Positions 37,596 through 46,045 of a DNA stretch of 64,000 nucleotides are shown piece by piece (positions within the stretch are counted from its first letter, which is position 1; every line of letters begins with the position of its first letter). The stretch covers positions 187,501 to 251,500 of the forward strand of contig NC_008255.1 in NCBI RefSeq assembly GCF_000014145.1, in the 5' to 3' direction. The position numbers were made by a program, and so were the translations under genes. Source of the stretch: Cytophaga hutchinsonii ATCC 33406. GTDB taxonomy: Bacteria > Bacteroidota > Bacteroidia > Cytophagales > Cytophagaceae. The notes beneath the pieces are model-generated. The model was not told the DNA's origin. It worked only from the letters and a program-made list of their open reading frames with translations, and did no database searches.

Positions 37596-37672
37596 TTGCT
37601 TAGAAGTATATTCCGTTGACATTAGGTCTCGGAATATACTTTCTTTACTTGGAATCATTATTTAAAACATAT

Positions 37673-38176
37673 ATGGCTTTATTAAGTTTAATCACACCCG
37701 ATTTCGGTCTATTCTTCTGGCAAACTGTAATCTTCCTGGTTACGTTGTATTTGTTGTCAAAGTTTGCCTGGGGACCAATCATGAGCGCAATGAAGGAGCG
37801 CGAAGATTCCATTACAGATGCATTATCTGCTGCTGACAAAGCACGTGCGGATATTGAAAAATTACAGGCAACAAATGAAGCGTTATTGGCTGAAGCCAGA
37901 ATTGAACGTGATAAAATACTGGCAGATGCACACAAAGCTGCAACTACCATGATGGAAGATGCTAAAGTAAAAGCAAGCACTGAAGGCAATCGTTTGATGG
38001 AAGCTGCACGTGTTTCGATTCAGACAGAAAAGAACGCAGCGTTACATGAAGTTAAAAACTATGCAGCTACATTGGCTGTTGAAATCGCTGAAAAAATTCT
38101 TCGCAAAGAATTAAACAATGCTGAAGAACAAAAGAAATTGGTAAGCGAATATATTAAAGAAGTAAACCTGAACTAA
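37673..38176 (+). CDS. atpF: ATP synthase F0 subunit b
   Basis: A 167-residue peripheral-stalk subunit. A single N-terminal membrane helix (about residues 9-27, LFFWQTVIFLVTLYLLSKF) is followed by a long charged helix typical of the b-subunit dimer. The ATG at 37673 is chosen; the frame stays open back to a TTG at 37616, but those residues do not fit. It is 77 bp after atpE and 10 bp before atpH. Confidence 0.93.
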   Translation: MALLSLITPDFGLFFWQTVIFLVTLYLLSKFAWGPIMSAMKEREDSITDALSAADKARADIEKLQATNEALLAEARIERDKILADAHKAATTMMEDAKVKASTEGNRLMEAARVSIQTEKNAALHEVKNYAATLAVEIAEKILRKELNNAEEQKKLVSEYIKEVNLN

Positions 38177-38186
38177 TACATTCATC

Positions 38187-38735
38187 ATGAAAGAAACGAG
38201 AGTAGCATACAGATATGCAAAATCGCTGATTGATCTTGCAGCGGAGAATGGTGTTTTGGATCGGGTGAATGCTGACATGGCTGGAATTGAATCTGTTTTC
38301 AAACAGAATCATCAGCTGGTTGCCGTAATGAAAAATCCAATTGTTCAAGGCGACAAAAAACACGCTATACTGGAAGCATTATTCGGCGGTAAGGTAGATA
38401 ACTTTACCATGTCATTGCTTTCATTATTAACAAAGAAGCATAGAGAAGCTGTGGTTTTTGAAATCTCTTCTGAATTTCAAAGACAATACCGTGAAAAGAT
38501 GGGTATTAAAATTGTTGAAGTAACAACAACCCAGCCAATCACAGAAGATCAGCGTGCAAATTTCAAAGCAATCATGGCATCTAAAGCATCGAAAGTTGAA
38601 TTGATCGAAAAGATAGATGAAAAAATATTAGGAGGTTTTGTATTGAAAATGGACGATCAGCAAATCGATGAGTCTGTTATTGCAAAACTGAATAAAATAA
38701 AAAATAAGTTTACAGAACAAGTTATAAATTACTAA
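38187..38735 (+). CDS. atpH: ATP synthase F1 subunit delta
   Basis: A 182-residue delta (OSCP-type) subunit linking F1 to the peripheral stalk. The start RVAYRYAKSLIDLA (residues 5-18) and the C-terminal segment KIDEKILGGFVLKMDDQQIDESV are the family landmarks. It sits between atpF and atpA in the usual order. Confidence 0.94.
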   Translation: MKETRVAYRYAKSLIDLAAENGVLDRVNADMAGIESVFKQNHQLVAVMKNPIVQGDKKHAILEALFGGKVDNFTMSLLSLLTKKHREAVVFEISSEFQRQYREKMGIKIVEVTTTQPITEDQRANFKAIMASKASKVELIEKIDEKILGGFVLKMDDQQIDESVIAKLNKIKNKFTEQVINY

Positions 38736-38747
38736 GTATTATCATAT

Positions 38748-40328
38748 ATGCTAGACGTTAGACCTGATGAGGTATCTGCAGTATTGAGACAGCAGTTATC
38801 AAACTCCTTAACCGAAGCTCAATTAGAAGAAGTAGGAACTGTTCTTCAAGTGGGTGATGGTGTTGCTCGTATTTACGGCCTTACGAAGGCTCAAGCTGGT
38901 GAATTATTAGAATTTGAAGGTGGCCTGAAAGGGATGGTATTGAATCTTGAAGAAGATAATGTAGGTGCCGTTTTATTGGGTGAATACAGTGCAATCAAAG
39001 AAGGTTCTACAGTTAAAAGAACAAAACAGATTGCATTCGTAAATGTTGGCGAAGGCATGGTTGGCCGTGTTGTTGATACGCTTGGTAATCCGATTGATGG
39101 CAAAGGCCCGATCACGGGTGAATTATATAAAATGCCAATGGAACGTAAAGCTCCGGGTGTTATCTACCGCCAGCCGGTTACAGAACCTTTACAGACTGGT
39201 ATCAAAGCGATTGATGCAATGATTCCTATCGGTCGTGGTCAGCGTGAATTAATCATCGGTGACCGTCAGACTGGTAAAACAACGGTTGCATTAGATGCAA
39301 TTATCAATCAAAAAGAATTCTACGATAGAGGTGAGCCTGTATTCTGTATTTATGTGGCATGTGGTCAGAAAGCATCTACTATTGCAGGTATCGTTGGTAC
39401 ACTTGAAAAGCATGGTGCAATGGCTTATACAGTAGTAGTAGCTGCTACTGCATCTGATCCGGCTCCAATGCAATATTTCGCTCCATTCACAGGCGCTGCC
39501 GTTGGTGAGTACTTCCGTGATACTGGACGTCCGGCATTGGTTGTTTATGATGATTTGTCTAAACAGGCAGTTGCTTACCGTGAAGTTTCTCTTTTATTAA
39601 GAAGACCGCCAGGGCGTGAAGCATACCCAGGTGATGTATTTTACCTACACAGCCGTTTATTAGAAAGAGCCGCAAAAATCAACAAGTCTGATGAAATTGC
39701 AGCTGCAATGAACGACTTACCTGAATCATTAAAAGGTATTGTAAAAGGCGGCGGTTCATTAACTGCGTTACCAATTATCGAAACACAAGCCGGTGACGTT
39801 TCTGCTTATATCCCGACAAACGTAATTTCTATTACAGACGGTCAGATCTTCTTAGAGATCAACTTATTCAACTCTGGTGTTCGTCCGGCAATTAACGTAG
39901 GTATTTCGGTATCACGTGTTGGTGGTAACGCTCAGATCAAATCAATGAAAAAAGTTGCCGGTACATTGAAATTAGATCAGGCACAATTCAGAGAATTAGA
40001 AGCGTTTGCTAAATTCGGTTCTGATCTTGATGCTTCAACTAAACTGACAATTGAACGTGGTAGAAGAAACCTTGAAATATTGAAACAACCTGCATTCTCT
40101 CCGGTTTCTGTTGAAGAGCAAGTTGCAACAATCTATGTTTCAACAAACGGTTTCATGGATTCAGTTGTAGTAAACAAAGTACGTGATTTCGAAAAAGACT
40201 TTTTAACTGTCTTGAGAACTTCTCACAAAGACACGTTAAAAGAAATCAAATCCGGAAAGATTGATGACGCTATCACAGAAGTATTGAAAAAAGTAGCAAA
40301 AGAAGTTGCTGTAAAATATTCTAAATAA
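38748..40328 (+). CDS. atpA: ATP synthase F1 subunit alpha
   Basis: A 526-residue alpha subunit, the non-catalytic nucleotide-binding subunit of F1. The P-loop GDRQTGKT is near residues 171-178 and the segment [46 protein letters not shown] is unmistakable. Length and ends are normal. Codon use looks like the rest of the operon. It lies 12 bp after atpH and 3 bp before atpG. Confidence 0.97.
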   Translation: MLDVRPDEVSAVLRQQLSNSLTEAQLEEVGTVLQVGDGVARIYGLTKAQAGELLEFEGGLKGMVLNLEEDNVGAVLLGEYSAIKEGSTVKRTKQIAFVNVGEGMVGRVVDTLGNPIDGKGPITGELYKMPMERKAPGVIYRQPVTEPLQTGIKAIDAMIPIGRGQRELIIGDRQTGKTTVALDAIINQKEFYDRGEPVFCIYVACGQKASTIAGIVGTLEKHGAMAYTVVVAATASDPAPMQYFAPFTGAAVGEYFRDTGRPALVVYDDLSKQAVAYREVSLLLRRPPGREAYPGDVFYLHSRLLERAAKINKSDEIAAAMNDLPESLKGIVKGGGSLTALPIIETQAGDVSAYIPTNVISITDGQIFLEINLFNSGVRPAINVGISVSRVGGNAQIKSMKKVAGTLKLDQAQFRELEAFAKFGSDLDASTKLTIERGRRNLEILKQPAFSPVSVEEQVATIYVSTNGFMDSVVVNKVRDFEKDFLTVLRTSHKDTLKEIKSGKIDDAITEVLKKVAKEVAVKYSK

Positions 40329-40331
40329 TTT

Positions 40332-41219
40332 ATGCCAAGCTTAAAAGAGGTCCGCAATCGGATAGCTTCTGTAAATTCCACGCAGCAGATTACTAAAGCC
40401 ATGAAAATGGTTTCAGCAGCTAAGCTAAGAAGAGCACAGGATAGAGCTATGAAGATTCGCCCATATGCTGAAAAACTGAATGGAATTCTTCAAAACATTG
40501 CTGCATCTCTTGAAGATGGTGCAGATAATGTTTATGCAGAAGAAAGAGAGTTAAAGCGTTTGTTGATTGTTGTAGTTACTTCAGACAGAGGTTTGGCCGG
40601 TGCATTTAACGCCAATATTGTTAAAGCTGCCAATGCATTGATTGAAGAAAAGTATTCAAACCTTTACCAGGCAAATAAAGTAGATTTTATCTGTATTGGC
40701 AAAAAAGGTGCAGAGGCTATCACAAAGCGCGGCGAATCAGCAAATCTGGAGTATCAGGGCTTATTCCAGAATTTAAGTTTTGATACAGCACGTGGTGCTT
40801 CTGAATATGTTATGAATGCTTATTTAACGGGAAAATATGACCGAGTTGAAGTTATTTATAACGAATTCAAAAATGTCGCCACTCAAATTATCCGTACAGA
40901 ACAATTTCTGCCAATTAAAGGGCAGGCATTAAGTGCGGTCAAACACAGTGCAACAGAAGTTGATTACATCTTTGAACCAAGTAAAGAAGAGATTGTAAAG
41001 GAATTAATCCCTAAGTCACTAAAAGTTCAATTCTACAAATACTTGTTAGAGTCGAATGCTTCTGAGCACGGTGCGCGTATGACAGCAATGGACAAAGCAA
41101 CAGAAAATGCCAAAGAAATGCTGAAGGCATTGAAATTGACATACAACCGTTCCCGTCAGGCGGCTATTACAAAAGAAATATTGGAAATTGTTGGTGGTGC
41201 AGAAGCATTGAACAACTAA
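40332..41219 (+). CDS. atpG: ATP synthase F1 subunit gamma
   Basis: A 295-residue central-stalk subunit. The N-terminal coiled-coil helix starts LKEVRNRIASVNSTQQITKAMKMV, and the C-terminal helix ends SRQAAITKEILEIVGGAEAL; both are strongly conserved across gamma subunits. It is the last gene of this cluster, followed by a terminator. The beta (atpD) and epsilon (atpC) genes that often follow are not present here. Confidence 0.96.
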   Translation: MPSLKEVRNRIASVNSTQQITKAMKMVSAAKLRRAQDRAMKIRPYAEKLNGILQNIAASLEDGADNVYAEERELKRLLIVVVTSDRGLAGAFNANIVKAANALIEEKYSNLYQANKVDFICIGKKGAEAITKRGESANLEYQGLFQNLSFDTARGASEYVMNAYLTGKYDRVEVIYNEFKNVATQIIRTEQFLPIKGQALSAVKHSATEVDYIFEPSKEEIVKELIPKSLKVQFYKYLLESNASEHGARMTAMDKATENAKEMLKALKLTYNRSRQAAITKEILEIVGGAEALNN

Positions 41220-41236
41220 TTCTAACATACATACAG

Positions 41237-41270
41237 AAAAAGAATGGCGCTACACAGCGCCATTCTTTTT
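41237..41270 (+). terminator. Terminator of the atp cluster
   Basis: A perfect 15-bp stem AAAAAGAATGGCGCT / AGCGCCATTCTTTTT with a 4-nt loop (ACAC) and a trailing T-tract, 17 bp after the atpG stop. It closes the atp transcript and explains why atpD and atpC do not follow. Confidence 0.93.
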
Positions 41271-41280
41271 TTATACGCAT

Positions 41281-42126
41281 ATGGTAAAATATATTCTATA
41301 CCTTCATTTATGGCTTGCGCTGATCGCGTTCCTGCTAACGATGGAATGCGTGCTTTTTTTCTCTATCCCTTTAGATTATTATCCTTTTGCCTGCTTTTCA
41401 GCAACTGCTACCTTATTTACCTATAATGCGCATACATTATTTGTTTTGTATTCAAAAACAAAAACAACAGAGCTGACAGACTGGGCAGTTAAGCATTATT
41501 ATGCTGTGCTGGCTGCTGCAATCACAGGCCTTACCTGCAGCCTGCATATATGTATCCGGTATTTCTCCTTATCTCAATGGATTGTGCTTATTTCTGCAGG
41601 CTGTACCTGGCTTTTCTATGAAAACCGCAGTATACGTTTAAATAAAAAAGTACAAACAGCCAGGCAAAATTATTCCTTCCTCAAAAGTATTATACTGGCT
41701 CTGGTGTGGACGGTTGTAACAGGTATACTTCCGTTGACAACAGCCCAATTCAATTTGCTGTTACAGCCAGATTCAATCCTGTTTACAGGTATCCGTTTTT
41801 GTCTGTTTGCATTTATTACACAACTGTTTGAATACAGAGATCTGCATATAGAGAAAAACAATATAAAGGCAACTAATCCGGCGGGTAAAACAATCGGCTA
41901 TACAAACCTTACACTGTTGTGTAACCTGTTTACTGCTGCAATATGTATTCAATTGGTGTTTCTTGATGTACCTGTTTCATTCAAACTGACAACAATTCTG
42001 CAGCTTGCATTTCTTATCTTTTTCATACGGATAAAAAATATAACGACCATTACCACAAGTATGCTTCTGTGGGATGGGATATTAATTCTTTCTCCGTTAA
42101 TAAGCATTCCTGTTCAACAAATATGA
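41281..42126 (+). CDS. UbiA-like membrane protein, degenerate
   Basis: A 281-residue membrane protein with about eight or nine hydrophobic segments. The segment TLFTYNAHTLF near residue 48 sits where UbiA prenyltransferases have their first aspartate motif, but here the aspartates are missing. It resembles Bacteroidota UbiA-like proteins of unknown activity, so enzymatic function is doubtful. The stop overlaps the following methyltransferase start (ATGA), indicating translational coupling. Confidence 0.65.
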   Translation: MVKYILYLHLWLALIAFLLTMECVLFFSIPLDYYPFACFSATATLFTYNAHTLFVLYSKTKTTELTDWAVKHYYAVLAAAITGLTCSLHICIRYFSLSQWIVLISAGCTWLFYENRSIRLNKKVQTARQNYSFLKSIILALVWTVVTGILPLTTAQFNLLLQPDSILFTGIRFCLFAFITQLFEYRDLHIEKNNIKATNPAGKTIGYTNLTLLCNLFTAAICIQLVFLDVPVSFKLTTILQLAFLIFFIRIKNITTITTSMLLWDGILILSPLISIPVQQI

Positions 42127-43319
42127 AGCTACACCCGAATAATATCCAATCAATCATTCAGGCATTAAAGAAAATATTTCTTGACGGCGCATATGCGGAC
42201 GATGTTGTACGTAATTTATTACAAAGCAATCCGAAATGGGGATCACGTGACAGGCGTTTTATTGCCAGTTCAATCTATTCGATCGTGCGCTGGTGGAAAC
42301 GGTATGTATTTATTGCAGATACTACAAAAAAAGATTCGGATTGTTTTGAAAAGGTTTTGTCTGCTTATTTGAAAGAAACGTATGGTGATGGATTGTTAAC
42401 ACCCTTGCCTGTTGAATTAAATGAGGAGATATTTGCCAGCCGAATCAAGGCTGCCACAGCAGACAGAGCGGTGCAGGCTTCTATCCCTGATTGGATGGAT
42501 GCGTTGGGAGTAAAAGAATTAGGGAAAGAACTGTGGGAAAGAGAGCTGCATTTTTCAAACCTTGAGGCAGATGTTTTCATTCGTGTAAACACATTAAAAC
42601 ATACTTCTGCAGAAATTATTAAGCAGTTAAATGCTGAAGGAATTGAAGCAACACAATTTGGTCCATATCCGGAAACGTTGAAGCTGGCGGAACGTAAGCC
42701 CCTGCAGCGATTACATTCCTATTTAAATGGCGGATATGAAATTCAGGATTCGGGCTCGCAGGTGATCGCACATTATTTAAAGCCAAGTCCGAATGCATTT
42801 GTTATTGATGCCTGTGCGGGTGCGGGCGGGAAAACATTACACCTTTCTGCATTAATGGGCAATAAAGGCAAAATCGTATCTATGGATATCGAAGCCTTTA
42901 AATTAAAAGAGCTGGAACGCAGAGCCGAACGTGCCGGCACGACTATTATTCAAACTAAAGTCATACGGGAAGGCGTCATTACAAGCTTGAAAAACAAAGC
43001 CGATTATCTGCTCCTGGATGTTCCGTGCAGTGGTATTGGCGTACTTCGCAGAAACCCGGATGATAAATGGAAATTATCTGCGGAGCGTATACAGGAGCTT
43101 ACGCAAATTCAACAACAGATTTTACAGGAATATTCTTCTATGGTAAAGCCCGGAGGTGTACTGGTATATGCAACCTGCAGTATTTTGCCGATTGAAAATG
43201 ATAATCAGATTGAACAGTTTTTGAAATCCAATACCGGGTTTCAATTAGAGAAAAAACAAACAATTTATCCTTCTGAAGGTGGAGATGGCTATTTTATGGC
43301 ACGTTTGATCAAAAAATAG
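42123..43319 (+). CDS. RsmB/NOP2-type RNA m5C methyltransferase
   Basis: A 398-residue SAM-dependent RNA cytosine-5 methyltransferase. An N-terminal NusB-like/ferredoxin-like region is followed by the Rossmann domain with the SAM motif DACAGAGGKTLHL (near residue 236). The two catalytic-region cysteines lie in DVPCSGIGVLRRNPD and YATCSILPIEN; the pair is characteristic of the RsmB/NOL1/NOP2/Sun family. The ATG at 42123 overlaps the previous stop; a GTG at 42069 would run through that gene. Target base (rRNA) is by family. Confidence 0.9.
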   Translation: MKLHPNNIQSIIQALKKIFLDGAYADDVVRNLLQSNPKWGSRDRRFIASSIYSIVRWWKRYVFIADTTKKDSDCFEKVLSAYLKETYGDGLLTPLPVELNEEIFASRIKAATADRAVQASIPDWMDALGVKELGKELWERELHFSNLEADVFIRVNTLKHTSAEIIKQLNAEGIEATQFGPYPETLKLAERKPLQRLHSYLNGGYEIQDSGSQVIAHYLKPSPNAFVIDACAGAGGKTLHLSALMGNKGKIVSMDIEAFKLKELERRAERAGTTIIQTKVIREGVITSLKNKADYLLLDVPCSGIGVLRRNPDDKWKLSAERIQELTQIQQQILQEYSSMVKPGGVLVYATCSILPIENDNQIEQFLKSNTGFQLEKKQTIYPSEGGDGYFMARLIKK

Positions 43320-43424
43320 TATCAGAACAGGCATTAATAGTATTTGTAACAAGTACTATTAGTGCTTACTTTATTTTTTTAATGCGTATATTAGATTATA
43401 CCGTTTGCATTAACTTTTATTTCT

Positions 43425-44144
43425 ATGCTTAAAAAAATGCTTGCAGTGGTTTTTTTTACCACGTTATTCAGTCTGAGGCTTACTTATAGCCAAACCGTTA
43501 ATACATTACGCGAAACAGAAGATTCTGTGCTGGTAACCTTTATTATTACCGATTTAGATAGTGTGCCTATTGAGCATGCCAAGCTGCGGGTTAGCGCAAC
43601 GGACAGATCTTTAACGAAAGAAGGGGTTAGTGATGTACTGGGTATGTGTTATATGCTTTTGCCTGAAGGCAAGACGTATACCATGGTTGTACATAAATAC
43701 CGGACAGATTTTCCCTTTAACGGAGGCTTGGTCTTGCCTGTAGAAAAAGGGCGTTACTCGTTTGATCAGGAAATCCGCATAAAGCTGATCAGGGATTATG
43801 CACGGATTTTTACACTAGACAATGTGTATTTTGATGTAAACAAATGGAACATAAAACCCGAGTGTGAACCTGCCATAGATAATCTGTATAACAGTTTAAC
43901 ACTAAATCCAAACATGCATATAGAAATTGCTGGACATACCGACAGCGACGGAGATGCACATGATAACCTGGTCTTATCTCAGCGCAGAGCGGAGGCAGTG
44001 ATGAATCATTTAATTCAAAAAGGTTTAGATCCGAAACGGGTGCAGGCAAAAGGCTATGGGGAATACAAACCAATCGCACCCAATGACAGTCCTCAAAATA
44101 AATACAGAAACAGAAGAACAGAGGTGCGCGTGTTAGATGAATAG
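43425..44144 (+). CDS. OmpA family protein
   Basis: A 239-residue secreted protein. The signal peptide covers residues 1-22. A carboxypeptidase-regulatory-like beta-sandwich (VTFIITDLDSVPIEHAKLRV) is followed by a C-terminal OmpA peptidoglycan-binding domain (about residues 130-239), with NVYFDVNKWNIKPE and HTDSDGDAHDNLVLSQRRAEAV; the aspartate and arginine that hold diaminopimelate are present. It anchors the outer membrane or a complex to murein. Promoter-like TACCGTTTG sits 25 nt before the ATG but has an extra base relative to TANNTTTG. Confidence 0.9.
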   Translation: MLKKMLAVVFFTTLFSLRLTYSQTVNTLRETEDSVLVTFIITDLDSVPIEHAKLRVSATDRSLTKEGVSDVLGMCYMLLPEGKTYTMVVHKYRTDFPFNGGLVLPVEKGRYSFDQEIRIKLIRDYARIFTLDNVYFDVNKWNIKPECEPAIDNLYNSLTLNPNMHIEIAGHTDSDGDAHDNLVLSQRRAEAVMNHLIQKGLDPKRVQAKGYGEYKPIAPNDSPQNKYRNRRTEVRVLDE

Positions 44145-44161
44145 ACCACGGCAATATATAC

Positions 44162-44635
44162 TTACCAGCTTTTAAACGGATTCTCTATCAACGCAGAATT
44201 AAAATATCTGAAATCCGAAGTCACTTCCTCTCTCACCCAATCCGGTTTCTCGAAAGGTTGTTCAATGCTTTCTAATTCTACCTCTGCTACGATCAAACCC
44301 GCATTGGCACCTTCAAACACATCCACTTCCCATATATTACCGCCGAAAGAAATTTTATACCGGTTTTTCTCAATTGTTTTTTTTGTGAAAGTAGAAAGCA
44401 GTTCAATCGCTTCTGCTTTAGGAATTTCATATTCAAATTCGCTGCGCGACAATCCGTCTGCGCTGCTTTTACCTTTAATGGTTATAAACCCTTTGTCGTT
44501 GGTTGCACGTACGCGTATGGTTTTCCCGGGCTCAGTGTGCAGATAGCCTTGAATCAAATAATCCGGAGACGGCTTGCTCAAAGCTTCCCATTTGATCGGG
44601 TCAATTAAAAATTTGCGTTCAATTTCGATAGCCAT
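44162..44635 (-). CDS. CYTH domain protein (triphosphate tunnel metalloenzyme)
   Basis: A 157-residue protein with the ExExK signature at the N-terminus (EIERK, residues 4-8). Alternating charged residues (RVRATNDKGFITIKGKSS, RSEFEYEIP) form the tunnel of the CYTH/TTM fold. In bacteria these proteins act as tripolyphosphatases or class IV adenylyl cyclases; short stand-alone forms like this are most often triphosphatases. No partner is adjacent except the convergent OmpA-family gene, 17 bp away. Confidence 0.9.
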   Translation of the reverse strand: MAIEIERKFLIDPIKWEALSKPSPDYLIQGYLHTEPGKTIRVRATNDKGFITIKGKSSADGLSRSEFEYEIPKAEAIELLSTFTKKTIEKNRYKISFGGNIWEVDVFEGANAGLIVAEVELESIEQPFEKPDWVREEVTSDFRYFNSALIENPFKSW

Positions 44636-44638
44636 AAA

Positions 44639-44662
44639 ATGAATTATGAATTATGAATTATG
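44639..44662. repeat. 7-bp tandem repeat (ATGAATT)n
   Basis: Three copies of ATGAATT plus a partial fourth lie just upstream of the CYTH gene start. The reverse complement (AATTCAT)n is a microsatellite I have seen often in intergenic DNA of Flavobacteriia and Cytophagales; copy number could vary by strand slippage. Confidence 0.7.
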
Positions 44663-44668
44663 GTTGCT

Positions 44669-44953
44669 TTAGGAAACTCTTTTTTCAAACCGGAAATTCT
44701 TCCTTTCAGAAGCGTTCAAAACATTTTTAATCATAGATAAATCACAGGCTCCCAATTTTATAAAGTTAAGACGCCCTTCTCTTAAAGTCATGTGATTTGG
44801 TCCGGAATGGTTATCAATCGTATTTAGATCCATTCCATCATCTTCCCAAAAACAGATTGGACAAATATCATATCCGCCTCTTTTCTCTAACGTAAAGTAA
44901 TCGCAACAAGGACATTGAAGTTTATCTTCTTCGGATTTATCTGATTTTTCCAT
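44669..44953 (-). CDS. CPCC family cysteine-rich protein
   Basis: A 94-residue cytoplasmic protein with a zinc-ribbon-like pair of motifs, CPCCDYFTL at about residues 14-22 and CPICFWEDD at about 31-39, fitting the CPCC (DUF/PF14206) family. No enzymatic function is known; such proteins are seen in polymorphic-toxin immunity loci in other taxa, but no toxin gene is adjacent here. Confidence 0.85.
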   Translation of the reverse strand: MEKSDKSEEDKLQCPCCDYFTLEKRGGYDICPICFWEDDGMDLNTIDNHSGPNHMTLREGRLNFIKLGACDLSMIKNVLNASERKNFRFEKRVS

Positions 44954-44992
44954 TTTTTACATGTTGTCAGTTATGATGTGTTTTTATTTTTA

Positions 44993-45034
44993 ATACAAAT
45001 GGGTTAGAATCGAACGATTCTAACCCATTTGTAT
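44993..45034. terminator. Long perfect hairpin between CPCC and MoxR genes
   Basis: A 20-bp perfect inverted repeat with arms at 44993-45012 and 45015-45034, separated by AA only. It lies 46 bp downstream of the MoxR gene (minus strand). The plus side has GTTTATTTTC after it and the minus side A-rich sequence, so classical T-run termination on the minus strand is not clear; termination or RNA 3'-end protection is inferred. Confidence 0.6.
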
Positions 45035-45079
45035 GTTTATTTTCAAGGCCAGGTAAGGCCAATCAATGATGTTAGGCTT

Positions 45080-46045
45080 TTATAATAATTTTTTAATAAT
45101 ATCATCCGTCGTAATTCCTTCCGCTTCTGCTTTAAAATTGCGGACAATTCTATGGCGAAGTACAGGCAATGCGATTGCCTGAACATCTTCAATATCAGGA
45201 GAGTATTTGCCGGCTAAAAGCGCCGTGCATTTTGCCGCTATTATAAGGTTCTGAGAGGCTCTCGGGCCTGCGCCCCAATCAAGATACTTCTTTGTCCATT
45301 CGTGTGCGTCAGCGCCATCTTTACGCGTTTTATGGACAAGTTTAACCGCATATTCAATCACATTATCAGGTACCGGTACTCTGCGTACCAATTGCTGGAA
45401 TTCAAGAATTTTTTCAGCATTAAGCACAGAACGTAATGTAGTAGTAATTCCGGATGTGGTATTTTTTACAATCGCAACTTCCGACGCGTAATCCGGATAA
45501 TCCAGGATCAGATTAAACATGAAACGGTCTAATTGCGCTTCCGGTAATGGATAGGTACCTTCCTGTTCAATCGGGTTTTGTGTAGCTAACACAAAGAATG
45601 GTTTTTCCAAGGGATAGGAGTGGCCTGCCACGGTAACAGAATATTCCTGCATCGCTTCAAGTAACGCCGATTGCGTTTTGGGTGGAGTTCTGTTTATTTC
45701 ATCCGCTAAAATAATATTCGCAAAGATTGCACCTTTGTTAAAAACAAAATTGCGGTTATTATCTAATGTTTCAGAACCTAATATATCACTCGGCATTAAA
45801 TCCGGCGTGAACTGAATACGTTTAAAGCTTAAATGCAGCGTGGTTGCTATGGTGTTGATCAAAAGCGTTTTTGCTAAACCCGGCACACCAACAAGCAGGC
45901 AATGACCTTGGCAAAAAATGGCTGTTAGTGCCTGACGGATTGTTTCGTCCTGGCCAATAATTACTTTTTTAATTTCAGAAAAAAGTTGTTCGTAAGCCGC
46001 TTTCATTTCATCGGCCAATTCTACATCTGTTTTATTTGCTATCAT
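45080..46045 (-). CDS. MoxR family AAA+ ATPase
   Basis: A 321-residue MoxR ATPase, the second in the window. Walker A GVPGLAKT is at residues 53-60, Walker B IILADEIN near 111, and the ATQNPIEQEGTYPLPEAQLDRF segment near 156 fits the family. A one-base overlap (TAATG) couples it to the upstream SurA-like gene. In many Bacteroidota this peptidyl-prolyl-isomerase / MoxR order is conserved, suggesting a role in envelope protein maturation, but no DUF58/VWA partner follows here. Confidence 0.93.
   Translation of the reverse strand: MIANKTDVELADEMKAAYEQLFSEIKKVIIGQDETIRQALTAIFCQGHCLLVGVPGLAKTLLINTIATTLHLSFKRIQFTPDLMPSDILGSETLDNNRNFVFNKGAIFANIILADEINRTPPKTQSALLEAMQEYSVTVAGHSYPLEKPFFVLATQNPIEQEGTYPLPEAQLDRFMFNLILDYPDYASEVAIVKNTTSGITTTLRSVLNAEKILEFQQLVRRVPVPDNVIEYAVKLVHKTRKDGADAHEWTKKYLDWGAGPRASQNLIIAAKCTALLAGKYSPDIEDVQAIALPVLRHRIVRNFKAEAEGITTDDIIKKLL

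Noticed and set aside
44669-44953. CPCC protein as an immunity gene of a toxin system
   Set aside because: No polymorphic toxin, Rhs or Hint gene lies nearby, so the immunity idea has no support here.
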